Shown one piece after another: positions 33,448-41,566 of a DNA stretch of 64,000 nucleotides. The position numbers and the translations under genes are program-made. The notes beneath the pieces were generated by a model that searched no databases, was not told where the DNA came from, and saw nothing but the letters and a program-made list of their open reading frames with translations. This DNA is from Streptomyces hawaiiensis (lineage in GTDB: Bacteria > Actinomycetota > Actinomycetes > Streptomycetales > Streptomycetaceae): assembly GCF_004803895.1 (NCBI RefSeq), contig NZ_CP021978.1, positions 6,944,001 through 7,008,000 of the forward strand, read 5' to 3'. Position 1 is the first letter of the stretch; every line of letters starts with the position of its first letter.

Positions 33448-34347
33448 ATGGACTTCCTTCGCCCCGCCAGCTGGGAGGAGGCGCTCGCCGCGAAGGCGGA
33501 GCACCCCTCGGCTGTGCCGATTGCGGGTGGCACCGACGTGATGGTCGAGATCAACTTCGACCACCGCCGGCCCGAGTACCTCTTGGACCTGAACCGCGTC
33601 GGCGACCTCTTCGAGTGGGAGGTCGGCGAGGAGAGCGTGCGGCTGGGTGCCTCCGTGCCGTACACGAAGATCATGGAGAACCTGCGTGCCGAGCTGCCGG
33701 GTCTCGCCCTGGCCTCGCACACGGTCGCCTCCCCGCAGATCCGCAACCGTGGCGGCGTCGGCGGCAACCTCGGCACCGCCTCCCCGGCCGGCGACGCCCA
33801 CCCCGCCCTGCTCGCCGCGGGCGCCGAGGTGGAGGTCGAGTCGGTGCGCGGATCGCGCCGGATCCCGATCGACGCGTTCTACACGGGCGTGAAGCGCAAC
33901 GCGCTGGCGGCCGACGAGCTGATCCGCGCCGTGCACGTGAAGAAGGCCGACGGGCCGCAGCAGTTCTCCAAGGTGGGGACCAGGAACGCGATGGTCATCG
34001 CCGTGTGCGCTTTCGGGCTCGCGCTGCATCCCGAGACGCGGACCGTGCGGACCGGGATCGGTTCGGCCGCCCCGACACCCGTTCGGGCCAAGGCCGCCGA
34101 GGAGTTCCTGAACGCCGCGCTGGAGGAGGGCGGCTTCTGGGACAACGGACAGATCATCACCCCGTCGGTCGCCAAGCAGTTCGCGGACCTGTGCTCCGCG
34201 GCCTGCAACCCGATCGACGACGTCCGGGGCACCGCGAGCTACCGCCGCCACGCGGTCGGCGTCATGGCCCGCCGCACGCTGACCTGGACCTGGGAGTCCT
34301 ACCGCGGCGCCCGCCGCACCGCCTATCGAAAGGGGGGCGCTGCGTAA
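33448..34347 (+). CDS. xanthine dehydrogenase FAD-binding subunit (CoxM/XdhB type)
   Basis: A 299-residue flavoprotein subunit of a molybdenum hydroxylase. FAD-binding motifs are clear: PIAGGTDVMVEIN (near 25-37) and the second ASPQIRNRGGVGGNLGTASPAGD (about 94-116). The C-terminal CO-dehydrogenase flavoprotein domain ends in YRRHAVGVMARR. It passes electrons from the 2Fe-2S clusters to NAD or another acceptor. Its TAA stop overlaps the ATG of the iron-sulfur subunit (TAATG), showing coupled translation. It is first in the xdh operon, divergent from pucR, so hypoxanthine or xanthine is the probable substrate of the complex. Confidence 0.93.
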   Translation: MDFLRPASWEEALAAKAEHPSAVPIAGGTDVMVEINFDHRRPEYLLDLNRVGDLFEWEVGEESVRLGASVPYTKIMENLRAELPGLALASHTVASPQIRNRGGVGGNLGTASPAGDAHPALLAAGAEVEVESVRGSRRIPIDAFYTGVKRNALAADELIRAVHVKKADGPQQFSKVGTRNAMVIAVCAFGLALHPETRTVRTGIGSAAPTPVRAKAAEEFLNAALEEGGFWDNGQIITPSVAKQFADLCSAACNPIDDVRGTASYRRHAVGVMARRTLTWTWESYRGARRTAYRKGGAA

Positions 34348-34957
34348 TGCGCGTCAACTTCACGGTCAACGGCCGTCCGCAGGAAGCCGACGACGTGTGG
34401 GAGGGCGAGTCCCTGCTGTACGTGCTGAGGGAGCGGCTCGGGCTGCCGGGTTCGAAGAACGCCTGCGAGCAGGGCGAGTGCGGCTCGTGCACGGTCCGTC
34501 TGGACGGTGTGCCGGTGTGCTCGTGCCTGGTCGCCGCCGGGCAGGTGGAGGGCCGCGAGGTCGTCACCGTCGAGGGGCTGGCCGACTTCGCCCAGCAGCG
34601 CGCCGAGAGCGGCTGCGCGTCCGGCGCCTGCGGTGGCACGTCGCTGCAGGACGCCCGGCTGGTGGTCCCCCGGGCGAAGCCTGGGGGAGGGAGGCCAAGG
34701 GATCCGACTCGCACACCGGTGAGGGCACCGAGCTGTCCCCGGTCCAGCAGGCGTTCATCGACGCCGGCGCCGTGCAGTGCGGCTTCTGCACTCCCGGTCT
34801 GCTGGTCGCCGCCGACGAGATGCTGGAGCGCAACCCGAACCCGAGCGACGCGGACATCCGCGAGGCCCTCTCGGGCAACCTGTGCCGCTGCACCGGCTAC
34901 GAGAAGATCATGGACGCGGTCCGCCTGGCGGCCGCCCGGCAGTCAGAGGCGGTCTGA
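34347..34957 (+). pseudogene. xanthine dehydrogenase 2Fe-2S subunit, frameshifted by a hairpin insertion
   Basis: The intact family protein (about 190-200 residues) carries two 2Fe-2S clusters between the FAD and molybdenum subunits. Here the N-terminal ferredoxin part (CEQGECGSC ... VCSC) is in the frame of ATG 34347, but after SLQDAR the frame changes. The second cluster domain (CGFCTPG ... CRCTGY, ending at TGA 34957) lies in a different frame. At the junction (34659-34690) is extra sequence containing a 10-bp stem hairpin; a net gain of about 26 bp explains the shift. Reading on without correction gives a long nonsense tail. The gene is flanked by intact FAD and Mo subunit genes, so loss of this subunit should disable the complex unless frameshifting or another copy compensates. 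Confidence 0.8.
34666..34688. repeat. small palindromic element inside the 2Fe-2S subunit gene
   Basis: TCCCCCGGGC-GAA-GCCTGGGGGA forms a 10-bp stem (one G-T pair) with a 3-nt loop. It lies exactly where the reading frame breaks and is absent from the expected family sequence. Confidence 0.7.
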
Positions 34958-34959
34958 TC

Positions 34960-37359
34960 ATGGCTTCCCCCAGCGGAACCCCCACGAAGATCACCCAGGG
35001 GTCCCGGACCAAGGGTGGCATCGGCGAGTCCACGCTCCGCCCCGACGGCATCCTCAAGGTCACCGGCGAGTTCGCGTACTCGTCCGACATGTGGCACGAG
35101 GACATGCTGTGGGGCCAGATCCTGCGCTCGACCGTCGCGCACGCCGAGATCGTGTCCGTCGACACGAGCGAGGCCCTGGCCATGCCGGGCGTCTACGCCG
35201 TGCTGACGTACGACGACCTGCCCACGGCCGTGAAGAACTACGGGCTGGAGATCCAGGACACCCCGGTCCTCGCGCACGGCAAGGTCCGCCACCACGGCGA
35301 GCCGGTCGCACTGGTCGCAGCCGACCACCCGGAGACGGCCCGCCGCGCCGCCGCGAAGATCAAGGTGGACTACCGCGAGCTGCCCGTCATCACCGACGAG
35401 GCCTCCGCCACCGCCCCGGACGCGATCCTCATCCACGAGAACCGCGACGACCACCACGCCGGCCATGTCCCGCACCCCAACATCGTGCACCGCCAGCCGA
35501 TCATCCGCGGCGACGTCGCGGCCGCCCGCGAGCGGGCCGATGTGATCGTCACGGGCGAGTACACCTTCGGCATGCAGGACCAGGCCTTCCTCGGCCCCGA
35601 GTCCGGGCTCGCCGTGCCGGAGGAGGACGGCGGCGTCCACCTCTACATCGCCACCCAGTGGCTGCACAGCGACCTGCGCCAGATCGCGCCCGTGCTCGGC
35701 CTGCCCGAGGACAAGGTGCGGATGACGCTGTCCGGCGTCGGCGGCGCGTTCGGCGGTCGCGAGGACCTGTCGATGCAGATCCACGCCTGCCTGCTGGCCC
35801 TGCGCACGGGCAAGCCCGTCAAGATCGTCTACAACCGGTTCGAGTCCTTCTTCGGGCACGTCCACCGCCACCCCGCGAAGCTGTACTACGAGCACGGGGC
35901 CACCAAGGACGGCAAGCTCACCCACCTGAAGTGCCGGATCGTCCTGGACGGCGGCGCCTACGCCTCCGCCTCCCCGGCCGTCGTCGGCAACGCCTCCTCC
36001 CTGTCCGTCGGCCCGTACGTGGTCGAGGACGTGGACATCGAGGCCATCGCCCTCTACACCAACAACCCGCCCTGCGGCGCCATGCGCGGCTTCGGCGCGG
36101 TGCAGGCGTGCTTCGCCTACGAGGCGCAGATGGACAAGCTCGCCGCGAAGCTCGGCATGGACCCGGTGGAGTTCCGCCGGCTCAACGCCATGGAGCAGGG
36201 CACGCTCCTGCCGACCGGGCAGCCCGTCGACTCCCCGGCCCCCGTCGCCGAACTGCTGCGCCGCGTCAAGGCGATGCCGATGCCTCCGGAACGCCAGTGG
36301 GAGTCCAGCGAGGGCGCCGACGTGCGGCAGCTGCCGGGCGGCCTGTCCAACACCACGCACGGCGAGGGCGTCGTACGAGGGGTCGGCTACGCGGTCGGCA
36401 TCAAGAACGTGGGCTTCTCCGAGGGGTTCGACGACTACTCCACCGCCAAGGTGCGCATGGAGGTCGTCGCCGGTGAGCCCGTCGCCACCGTGCACACCGC
36501 CATGGCGGAGGTCGGCCAGGGCGGTGTCACCGTCCACGCGCAGATCGCCCGCACTGAGCTGGGCGTCGCGCAGGTGACCATCCACCCGGCCGACACGCAG
36601 GTGGGCAGCGCCGGTTCGACGTCGGCCTCGCGGCAGACGTACGTCACCGGTGGCGCGGTGAAGAACTCCTGCGAGCTGGTCCGCGAGAAGGTGCTGGAGA
36701 TCGGCCGCCGCAAGTTCGGCTCCTACCACCCGGCCTGGGCGACTGCCGAGCTGCTCCTGGAGGGCGGCAAGGTCGTCACCGACGGCGGTGAGGTCCTGGC
36801 CGACCTGGCCGACGTCCTGGAGGGCGAGACCGTGGAGGTCGAAGCGGAGTGGCGGCACCGGCCGACCGAGCCCTTCGACCTGCGCACCGGCCAGGGCAAC
36901 GGGCATGTGCAGTACTCCTTCGCCGCGCACCGTGCCGTCGTCGAGGTCGACACCGAGCTCGGCCTGGTCAAGGTGATCGAGCTGGCCTGCGCCCAGGACG
37001 TCGGCAAGGCGCTCAACCCGCTGTCGGTGCTCGGCCAGATCCAGGGCGGCACCACGCAAGGCCTGGGTGTGGCGGTGATGGAGGAGATCGTCGTCGACCC
37101 GAAGACGGCGAAGGTCAAGAACCCCTCCTTCACCGACTACCTGATCCCGACCATCCTCGACACGCCGACCATCCCGGTCGACGTGCTCGAACTCGCCGAC
37201 GAGCACGCCCCGTACGGGCTGCGCGGCATCGGTGAGGCCCCCACCCTGTCGTCGACCCCGGCCGTCCTCGCGGCGATCCGGAACGCGACCGGGCTCGAGC
37301 TGAACCGGACCCCGGTGAGGCCCGAGCACCTGACGGGTACGCAGCTCCCCGCGGGCTGA
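34960..37359 (+). CDS. xanthine dehydrogenase molybdenum-binding subunit
   Basis: The 799-residue catalytic subunit of a xanthine-dehydrogenase-family molybdoenzyme that hydroxylates purines at the molybdopterin centre. Typical segments are the Mo-cofactor loops GVGGAFGGREDLSM and CGAMRGFGAVQACFAYE, the LGPESGLA region and GIGEAPTLSSTPAV near the C-terminus, where the catalytic glutamate sits. N-terminal Ald_Xan_dh_C domain (about 30-145) precedes the MocoBD domain. ATG 34960 lies 2 bp after the end of the frameshifted 2Fe-2S gene. The product appears full length and has no export signal. Confidence 0.94.
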   Translation: MASPSGTPTKITQGSRTKGGIGESTLRPDGILKVTGEFAYSSDMWHEDMLWGQILRSTVAHAEIVSVDTSEALAMPGVYAVLTYDDLPTAVKNYGLEIQDTPVLAHGKVRHHGEPVALVAADHPETARRAAAKIKVDYRELPVITDEASATAPDAILIHENRDDHHAGHVPHPNIVHRQPIIRGDVAAARERADVIVTGEYTFGMQDQAFLGPESGLAVPEEDGGVHLYIATQWLHSDLRQIAPVLGLPEDKVRMTLSGVGGAFGGREDLSMQIHACLLALRTGKPVKIVYNRFESFFGHVHRHPAKLYYEHGATKDGKLTHLKCRIVLDGGAYASASPAVVGNASSLSVGPYVVEDVDIEAIALYTNNPPCGAMRGFGAVQACFAYEAQMDKLAAKLGMDPVEFRRLNAMEQGTLLPTGQPVDSPAPVAELLRRVKAMPMPPERQWESSEGADVRQLPGGLSNTTHGEGVVRGVGYAVGIKNVGFSEGFDDYSTAKVRMEVVAGEPVATVHTAMAEVGQGGVTVHAQIARTELGVAQVTIHPADTQVGSAGSTSASRQTYVTGGAVKNSCELVREKVLEIGRRKFGSYHPAWATAELLLEGGKVVTDGGEVLADLADVLEGETVEVEAEWRHRPTEPFDLRTGQGNGHVQYSFAAHRAVVEVDTELGLVKVIELACAQDVGKALNPLSVLGQIQGGTTQGLGVAVMEEIVVDPKTAKVKNPSFTDYLIPTILDTPTIPVDVLELADEHAPYGLRGIGEAPTLSSTPAVLAAIRNATGLELNRTPVRPEHLTGTQLPAG

Positions 37360-37373
37360 GCAGTCACGTCCTC

Positions 37374-37394
37374 CCGGGGGACCTCGTCCCCCGG
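37374..37394. terminator. stem-loop after the xdh Mo-subunit gene
   Basis: A perfect 9-bp stem (CCGGGGGAC/GTCCCCCGG) with a CTC loop begins 14 bp after the stop. The CCCCCGG core resembles that of the hairpin in the broken 2Fe-2S gene. It could attenuate transcription into the permease gene. Confidence 0.6.
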
Positions 37395-37468
37395 ACCCCT
37401 TGTTCGTCTCGGGCCGTCCCCCGGGCGTGAACATCCCAACCCCCTTTGAAACTTGGGAGACGGCACCC

Positions 37469-38926
37469 ATGACCCAGCAATCACTGGAGCCGAGGGCCAC
37501 AGCCGAAGACGCGGGTGAAGGCACCCGCGTCCCGGCCGGACGGTCCTGGCTCGACCGGTACTTCCACATATCCCACAGAGGGTCCACGGTCGCCCGTGAA
37601 GTGCGCGGTGGCATCACGACCTTCATGGCGATGGCGTACATCCTCCTGCTCAACCCCCTGATCCTGTCCGGCAAGGACGCGGCCGGGGCCACGCTCGCCC
37701 AGCCGGCCCTGATCACCGCGACCGCGTTCGCGGCGGCCTTCACCACCCTGCTCATGGGCTTCATCGGCAAGGTGCCCCTGGCCCTCGCCGCCGGCCTGTC
37801 CGTCTCCGGAGTCCTCGCCTCCCAGGTCGCACCCGAGATGACCTGGCCGCAGGCGATGGGCATGTGCGTGATGTACGGCGTGGTCATCATGCTGCTGGTC
37901 GTCACCGGCCTGCGTGAGATGATCATGAACGCGATCCCGCTCGCCCTCAAGCACGGCATCACCATGGGCATCGGCCTGTTCATCGCCCTCATCGGCTTCT
38001 ACAAGTCCGGCTTCGTGCACCAGGGCGAGGCCACGCCCCTCGCGCTCGGCCCGGCGGGCGAACTGGCCGGCTGGCCCGTCCTGCTCTTCGCCGGCACCCT
38101 GCTGCTGATCTTCATGCTCCAGGCCCGGAACGTCCCGGGCGCCATCCTCATCGGCATCGTCGGCGGCACGGTCGTCGCGGCGATCCTGAACGCCGCCGGT
38201 GTCATCGACCCCAAGCAGTGGGCGGGCGGCGCACCCGAACTGCACGGCAGTGCCGTCTCCATGCCCGACTTCTCGCTCTTCGGAGACGTCGAGTTCGGCG
38301 GCTGGGGCGAGGTCGGCGCGATGACCGTCGGCATGATCGTCTTCACGCTGGTGCTCGCCGGGTTCTTCGACGCGATGGCCACCATCATCGGCGTCGGCAC
38401 CGAGGCCAAGCTCGCCGACGACAAGGGCCGCATGCCGGGTCTGTCCAAGGCACTGTTCATCGACGGGGCAGGCGGCGCGATCGGCGGTGTGTCGGGCGGC
38501 TCCGGCCAGACGGTGTTCATCGAGTCGGCCACGGGTGTGGGTGAGGGCGCCCGCACCGGCCTGGCCTCCGTGGTCACGGGCCTGTTCTTCGCGGCCTGCC
38601 TGTTCTTCACCCCGCTCACCGCGATCGTGCCCTCGGAGGTCGCGTCCGCCGCCCTCGTCGTCATCGGCGCCATGATGCTGATGAACGCCCGGCACGTGGA
38701 CTGGGCCGACCGGGCCACCGCCGTCCCGGTGTTCCTCACCGTCGTGCTGATGCCGTTCACGTACACCATCACCACCGGTGTCGCCGCGGGTGTCATCTCC
38801 TACGTCGCCATCAAGACCGCCCAGGGCAAGGGGCGCGAGATCGGCGTCTTCATGTGGATCCTCACGGCGGTCTTCGTCGTCTACTTCGCCCTCAACCCGA
38901 TCGAGAGCTGGCTGGGCGTCCACTGA
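37469..38926 (+). CDS. NCS2 family purine permease (AzgA-like)
   Basis: A 485-residue integral membrane transporter with about 12-14 helices, importing purine bases such as adenine, guanine or hypoxanthine by proton symport. Family signs are VRGGITTFMAMAYILLLNPLI near the N-terminus, GLSVSGVLASQ, KHGITMGIGLFIALIGF, and FFDAMATIIGVGTEAKLADDKG. GGGAGA precedes ATG 37469. It lies between the xanthine dehydrogenase genes and the XdhC-like gene on one strand, matching a purine salvage/catabolism operon probably under PucR. Confidence 0.93.
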   Translation: MTQQSLEPRATAEDAGEGTRVPAGRSWLDRYFHISHRGSTVAREVRGGITTFMAMAYILLLNPLILSGKDAAGATLAQPALITATAFAAAFTTLLMGFIGKVPLALAAGLSVSGVLASQVAPEMTWPQAMGMCVMYGVVIMLLVVTGLREMIMNAIPLALKHGITMGIGLFIALIGFYKSGFVHQGEATPLALGPAGELAGWPVLLFAGTLLLIFMLQARNVPGAILIGIVGGTVVAAILNAAGVIDPKQWAGGAPELHGSAVSMPDFSLFGDVEFGGWGEVGAMTVGMIVFTLVLAGFFDAMATIIGVGTEAKLADDKGRMPGLSKALFIDGAGGAIGGVSGGSGQTVFIESATGVGEGARTGLASVVTGLFFAACLFFTPLTAIVPSEVASAALVVIGAMMLMNARHVDWADRATAVPVFLTVVLMPFTYTITTGVAAGVISYVAIKTAQGKGREIGVFMWILTAVFVVYFALNPIESWLGVH

Positions 38927-38973
38927 CGCCCCGCAGCAGCCCTGACGCCGCAGCCTCAAGGAGACCGAGACAG

Positions 38974-40125
38974 ATGCTGGACATCGCCGAGGAGCTGAAC
39001 CGGTGGGCCGAGCAGGGCCGTGACTTCGCCGTTGCCACCGTGGTGGCCGTCGGCGGCAGCGCGCCCCGGCAGCCCGGCGCCGCGCTCGCGGTGGACGCCG
39101 ACGGCACGGTGATCGGCTCGGTCTCCGGCGGCTGCGTGGAGGGCGCGGTCTACGACCTGTGCGAGCAGGCGCTGCGGGACGGCGAAACCGTCCTGGAGCG
39201 CTTCGGGTACAGCGACGACGACGCCTTCGCCGTGGGTCTGACCTGCGGTGGCGTCATCGACATCCTGGTCACCCCGGTACGGGCCGCCGATCCGGTCCGC
39301 CCGGTGGTCGCGTCCGCGCTCACCGCCGCCGCCCGAGGGGAGGCGGCGGCGGTGGCGCGGATCGTGTCGGGCCCGCGCGAACTGACCGGCCGTGCCCTGC
39401 TGGTCCGCCCCGACGGTTCCCACGAAGGCGGCTTCGGCGCCCATCCGGAACTGGACCGCACGGTCGCCGCCGAGGCCGGTGCCTTCCTGGACGCCGGACG
39501 CACCGGCACTCTGGAGATCGGCGAGCAGGGCTCACGCTGCGGAGCGCCCCTCACGGTCCTGGTCGAGTCCTCGGTCCCCGCGCCCCGCATGATCGTGTTC
39601 GGCGCGATCGACTTCGCCTCCGCCCTGGTCCGCGTGGGCAAATTCCTCGGCTACCACGTCACCGTGTGCGACGCGCGCCCCGTCTTCGCGACCCGGGCCC
39701 GCTTCCCGGAGGCCGACGAGATCGTCGTCGACTGGCCCCACCGCTACCTGGAGCGCACCGACGTCGACGCCCGTACGGTCCTGTGCGTGCTGACCCACGA
39801 CGCCAAGTTCGACGTGCCCCTGCTGAAGCTGGCGCTGCGCCTGCCGGTGGCGTACGTCGGTGCCATGGGCTCCCGGCGCACCCACCTGGACCGCAACGCG
39901 CGCCTGCGGGAAGTCGGCCTCACGGACCTGGAGTTGAGCCGGCTGCACTCGCCGATCGGCCTGGACCTCGGGGCCCGTACACCCGAGGAGACGGCCCTGT
40001 CGATCGCGTCGGAGATCGTCGCCGGCCGGCGTGGCGGCAGCGGGGTCTCGCTGACCGGGGCGCACACGCCGATCCACCACGAGCCGGAGCCGAAGGCGGT
40101 GGGGCGGATCGGCTCGGTGGCCTGA
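38974..40125 (+). CDS. XdhC/CoxI family molybdenum cofactor insertion protein
   Basis: A 383-residue XdhC-type chaperone that binds sulfurated molybdenum cofactor and loads it into xanthine dehydrogenase. The N-terminal XdhC_CoxI domain has VVAVGGSAPRQPGAALAV and SGGCVEGAVYD (conserved cysteine). The C-terminal Rossmann domain starts at MIVFGAIDFASALVRVGKFLGYHVTVCDARPVF and includes YVGAMGSRRTH. AAGGAG lies before ATG 38974, 47 bp after the permease stop. Its presence supports the neighbouring oxidoreductase being a molybdenum hydroxylase. Confidence 0.92.
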   Translation: MLDIAEELNRWAEQGRDFAVATVVAVGGSAPRQPGAALAVDADGTVIGSVSGGCVEGAVYDLCEQALRDGETVLERFGYSDDDAFAVGLTCGGVIDILVTPVRAADPVRPVVASALTAAARGEAAAVARIVSGPRELTGRALLVRPDGSHEGGFGAHPELDRTVAAEAGAFLDAGRTGTLEIGEQGSRCGAPLTVLVESSVPAPRMIVFGAIDFASALVRVGKFLGYHVTVCDARPVFATRARFPEADEIVVDWPHRYLERTDVDARTVLCVLTHDAKFDVPLLKLALRLPVAYVGAMGSRRTHLDRNARLREVGLTDLELSRLHSPIGLDLGARTPEETALSIASEIVAGRRGGSGVSLTGAHTPIHHEPEPKAVGRIGSVA

Positions 40126-40144
40126 GGCCCTGGTCGCCGAACGC

Positions 40145-40163
40145 CCCACCGGCGGCCGGTGGG
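40145..40163. terminator. bidirectional hairpin between convergent genes
   Basis: CCCACCGG-CGG-CCGGTGGG forms an 8-bp perfect stem between the XdhC-like stop (40125) and the convergent SRPBCC gene stop (40164). Confidence 0.6.
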
Positions 40164-40604
40164 TCAGGGCTGTCTGAGCAGGCGGTTCAGGGCCCGCCCG
40201 AACACGTACCGCGAGGAGCGCCGCACCACGCCGTCGAAGAGCGACGGCACGAACCGGACCCGGATCTCCTCCCGCCAGACCACCCGCGTACGGCCCCCGG
40301 GCCCCGGCCGCACCTCTAGTTCGGCCCAGCCGAGCACCACACGGCCCCGCTTCTCCAGCCGGCACATCCCCACGGCCCCGCCCTCGGGCGGCCGCCACAC
40401 CGTGACCTCCATCGGGTCGTCGAAGGCCAGCGGCCCGGCGCCCGAGCGGGCCACGACGAGAGTGCCCTCACGCGTGGGCCCGGGCGGCACCACCCGGACC
40501 ACCGTCAACGGCACCGCTTCACCGTGCCGGGGCCACCGCGTGATCCGCCGCCACGCCTCGTCGAGGGGGAGCGGGGCCGTGCGTTCGAGCAGGATGTTCG
40601 CCAC
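40164..40604 (-). CDS. SRPBCC (START-like) family protein
   Basis: A 146-residue protein of the polyketide cyclase/START-like fold: N-terminal MANILLERTAPLPLDEAWRRITRWPRHGEAVPLT, a beta-rich middle and a long C-terminal helix (FDGVVRRSSRYVFGRALNRLLRQ). Such proteins bind small hydrophobic ligands or lipids; no catalytic residues can be assigned. GGGGGG lies before ATG 40604 with a TACGAT -10-like box upstream. Its stop adjoins a convergent terminator hairpin. Confidence 0.85.
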   Translation of the reverse strand: MANILLERTAPLPLDEAWRRITRWPRHGEAVPLTVVRVVPPGPTREGTLVVARSGAGPLAFDDPMEVTVWRPPEGGAVGMCRLEKRGRVVLGWAELEVRPGPGGRTRVVWREEIRVRFVPSLFDGVVRRSSRYVFGRALNRLLRQP

Positions 40605-40632
40605 CCCCCGATCGTAAGGAACCCGCGGAGCG

Positions 40633-41421
40633 TTATCGGTACACCTTCCCCGGCTCGGCCTTACCCGGTGCCAGGAGTTGGGGCACGGTCACGAAGACGT
40701 AGCCGCGTTCCTTCAGCACGTCGATGATCCCTGGTACCGCCGGCACCGTGCCGTCGTAGATGTCGTGGAGGAGGATGATCCCGTCCCGGGAGGACCGGTC
40801 GAGGACGCGGCGGGTGATCAGGTCGGAGTCGGTCGTCCGGTAGTCCTTGGCCGTCACGCTCCACAGCACCTCGGACAGGCCCAGTTCGCGGCAGATCGCG
40901 TGCACGGTGTCGTCGGTGCGGCCCTGTGGCGGGCGCATCAGGGTGGGGCGCCGGCCGGTGAGACGCTCTATCTCCTCGTTGGGGCGTTCCAGTTCCTCGC
41001 GTATCTCCTCGGGTCTCAGCTTCGTCAGGATCTTGTGGTCCCAGGTGTGGCTGGCCACCTCGTGGCCCTCGTCGGCCATGCGCCGCACCAGCTCCGGGTA
41101 CTTCTCGATGTGCCGCTCGCCGAGGAGGAAGAAGGTCGCCGGGACCTGCTTCTCCTTCAGGATGTCCAGCAGACGCGCGGAGTGCTCGCTCGGCCCGGCG
41201 TCGAAGGTGAGCGCGATGCACTTGACCTCGCGGCAGTCGACGGCGCCGAAGCGGGCCGCCTGCACGTCCGTGGCCGGTCGGGCCCGGGCGGCGCTGGGGG
41301 CCGTGGTGTCGGCCCCCGTGCAGCCGCTCAGGGCGAGGGTGAGGGCGGCGATCGCCGCGAGCGTTCCGGCCGTTCGGAACGCGGTCCCCGTTTTCTTCAT
41401 CTTCTTGGTCAGAGAAGGCAT
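40633..41421 (-). CDS. polysaccharide deacetylase lipoprotein (NodB domain)
   Basis: A 262-residue secreted lipoprotein: signal sequence with basic N-terminus (MPSLTKKMKK) and lipobox LSGC near residue 34. The NodB domain (about 65-255) has the metal site Asp in TFDAGPS and HxxxH in SHTWDH, then RPPQGR and LLHDI, all expected for carbohydrate esterase family 4. It would remove acetyl groups from peptidoglycan, chitin-like or teichoic glycans at the cell surface. ATG 41421 is 6 nt downstream of a TATAGT -10 box, suggesting a leaderless mRNA driven from the palindromic promoter shared with the divergent GT2 gene. Confidence 0.92.
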   Translation of the reverse strand: MPSLTKKMKKTGTAFRTAGTLAAIAALTLALSGCTGADTTAPSAARARPATDVQAARFGAVDCREVKCIALTFDAGPSEHSARLLDILKEKQVPATFFLLGERHIEKYPELVRRMADEGHEVASHTWDHKILTKLRPEEIREELERPNEEIERLTGRRPTLMRPPQGRTDDTVHAICRELGLSEVLWSVTAKDYRTTDSDLITRRVLDRSSRDGIILLHDIYDGTVPAVPGIIDVLKERGYVFVTVPQLLAPGKAEPGKVYR

Positions 41422-41427
41422 GGCGGG

Positions 41428-41461
41428 ACTATATATCGCGTGTATACACGTGGTTTATAGT
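41428..41461. promoter_or_regulatory. palindromic bidirectional promoter/operator
   Basis: A two-level palindrome: outer arms ACTATA (41428-41433) and TATAGT (41456-41461) frame a perfect central CGTGTATACACG (41439-41450). Each outer arm reads TATAGT, a good -10 box, in the direction of the gene on its side. A dimeric regulator bound at the centre would control the deacetylase and GT2 genes together. Confidence 0.6.
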
Positions 41462-41566
41462 CTCCGAGGCGTTCCTGACGGTCTGACCTGGTGTTTGAGC
41501 GAGCCGTACCGCGGCACTCGCCAGCACCGTAGTCCGCGCACGCCGTCGGAGGGAGGGCCCGCCCGC

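Noticed and set aside
34897..37992. 1031-codon minus-strand open frame
   Set aside because: It is antisense to the xanthine dehydrogenase Mo-subunit gene and the permease start.
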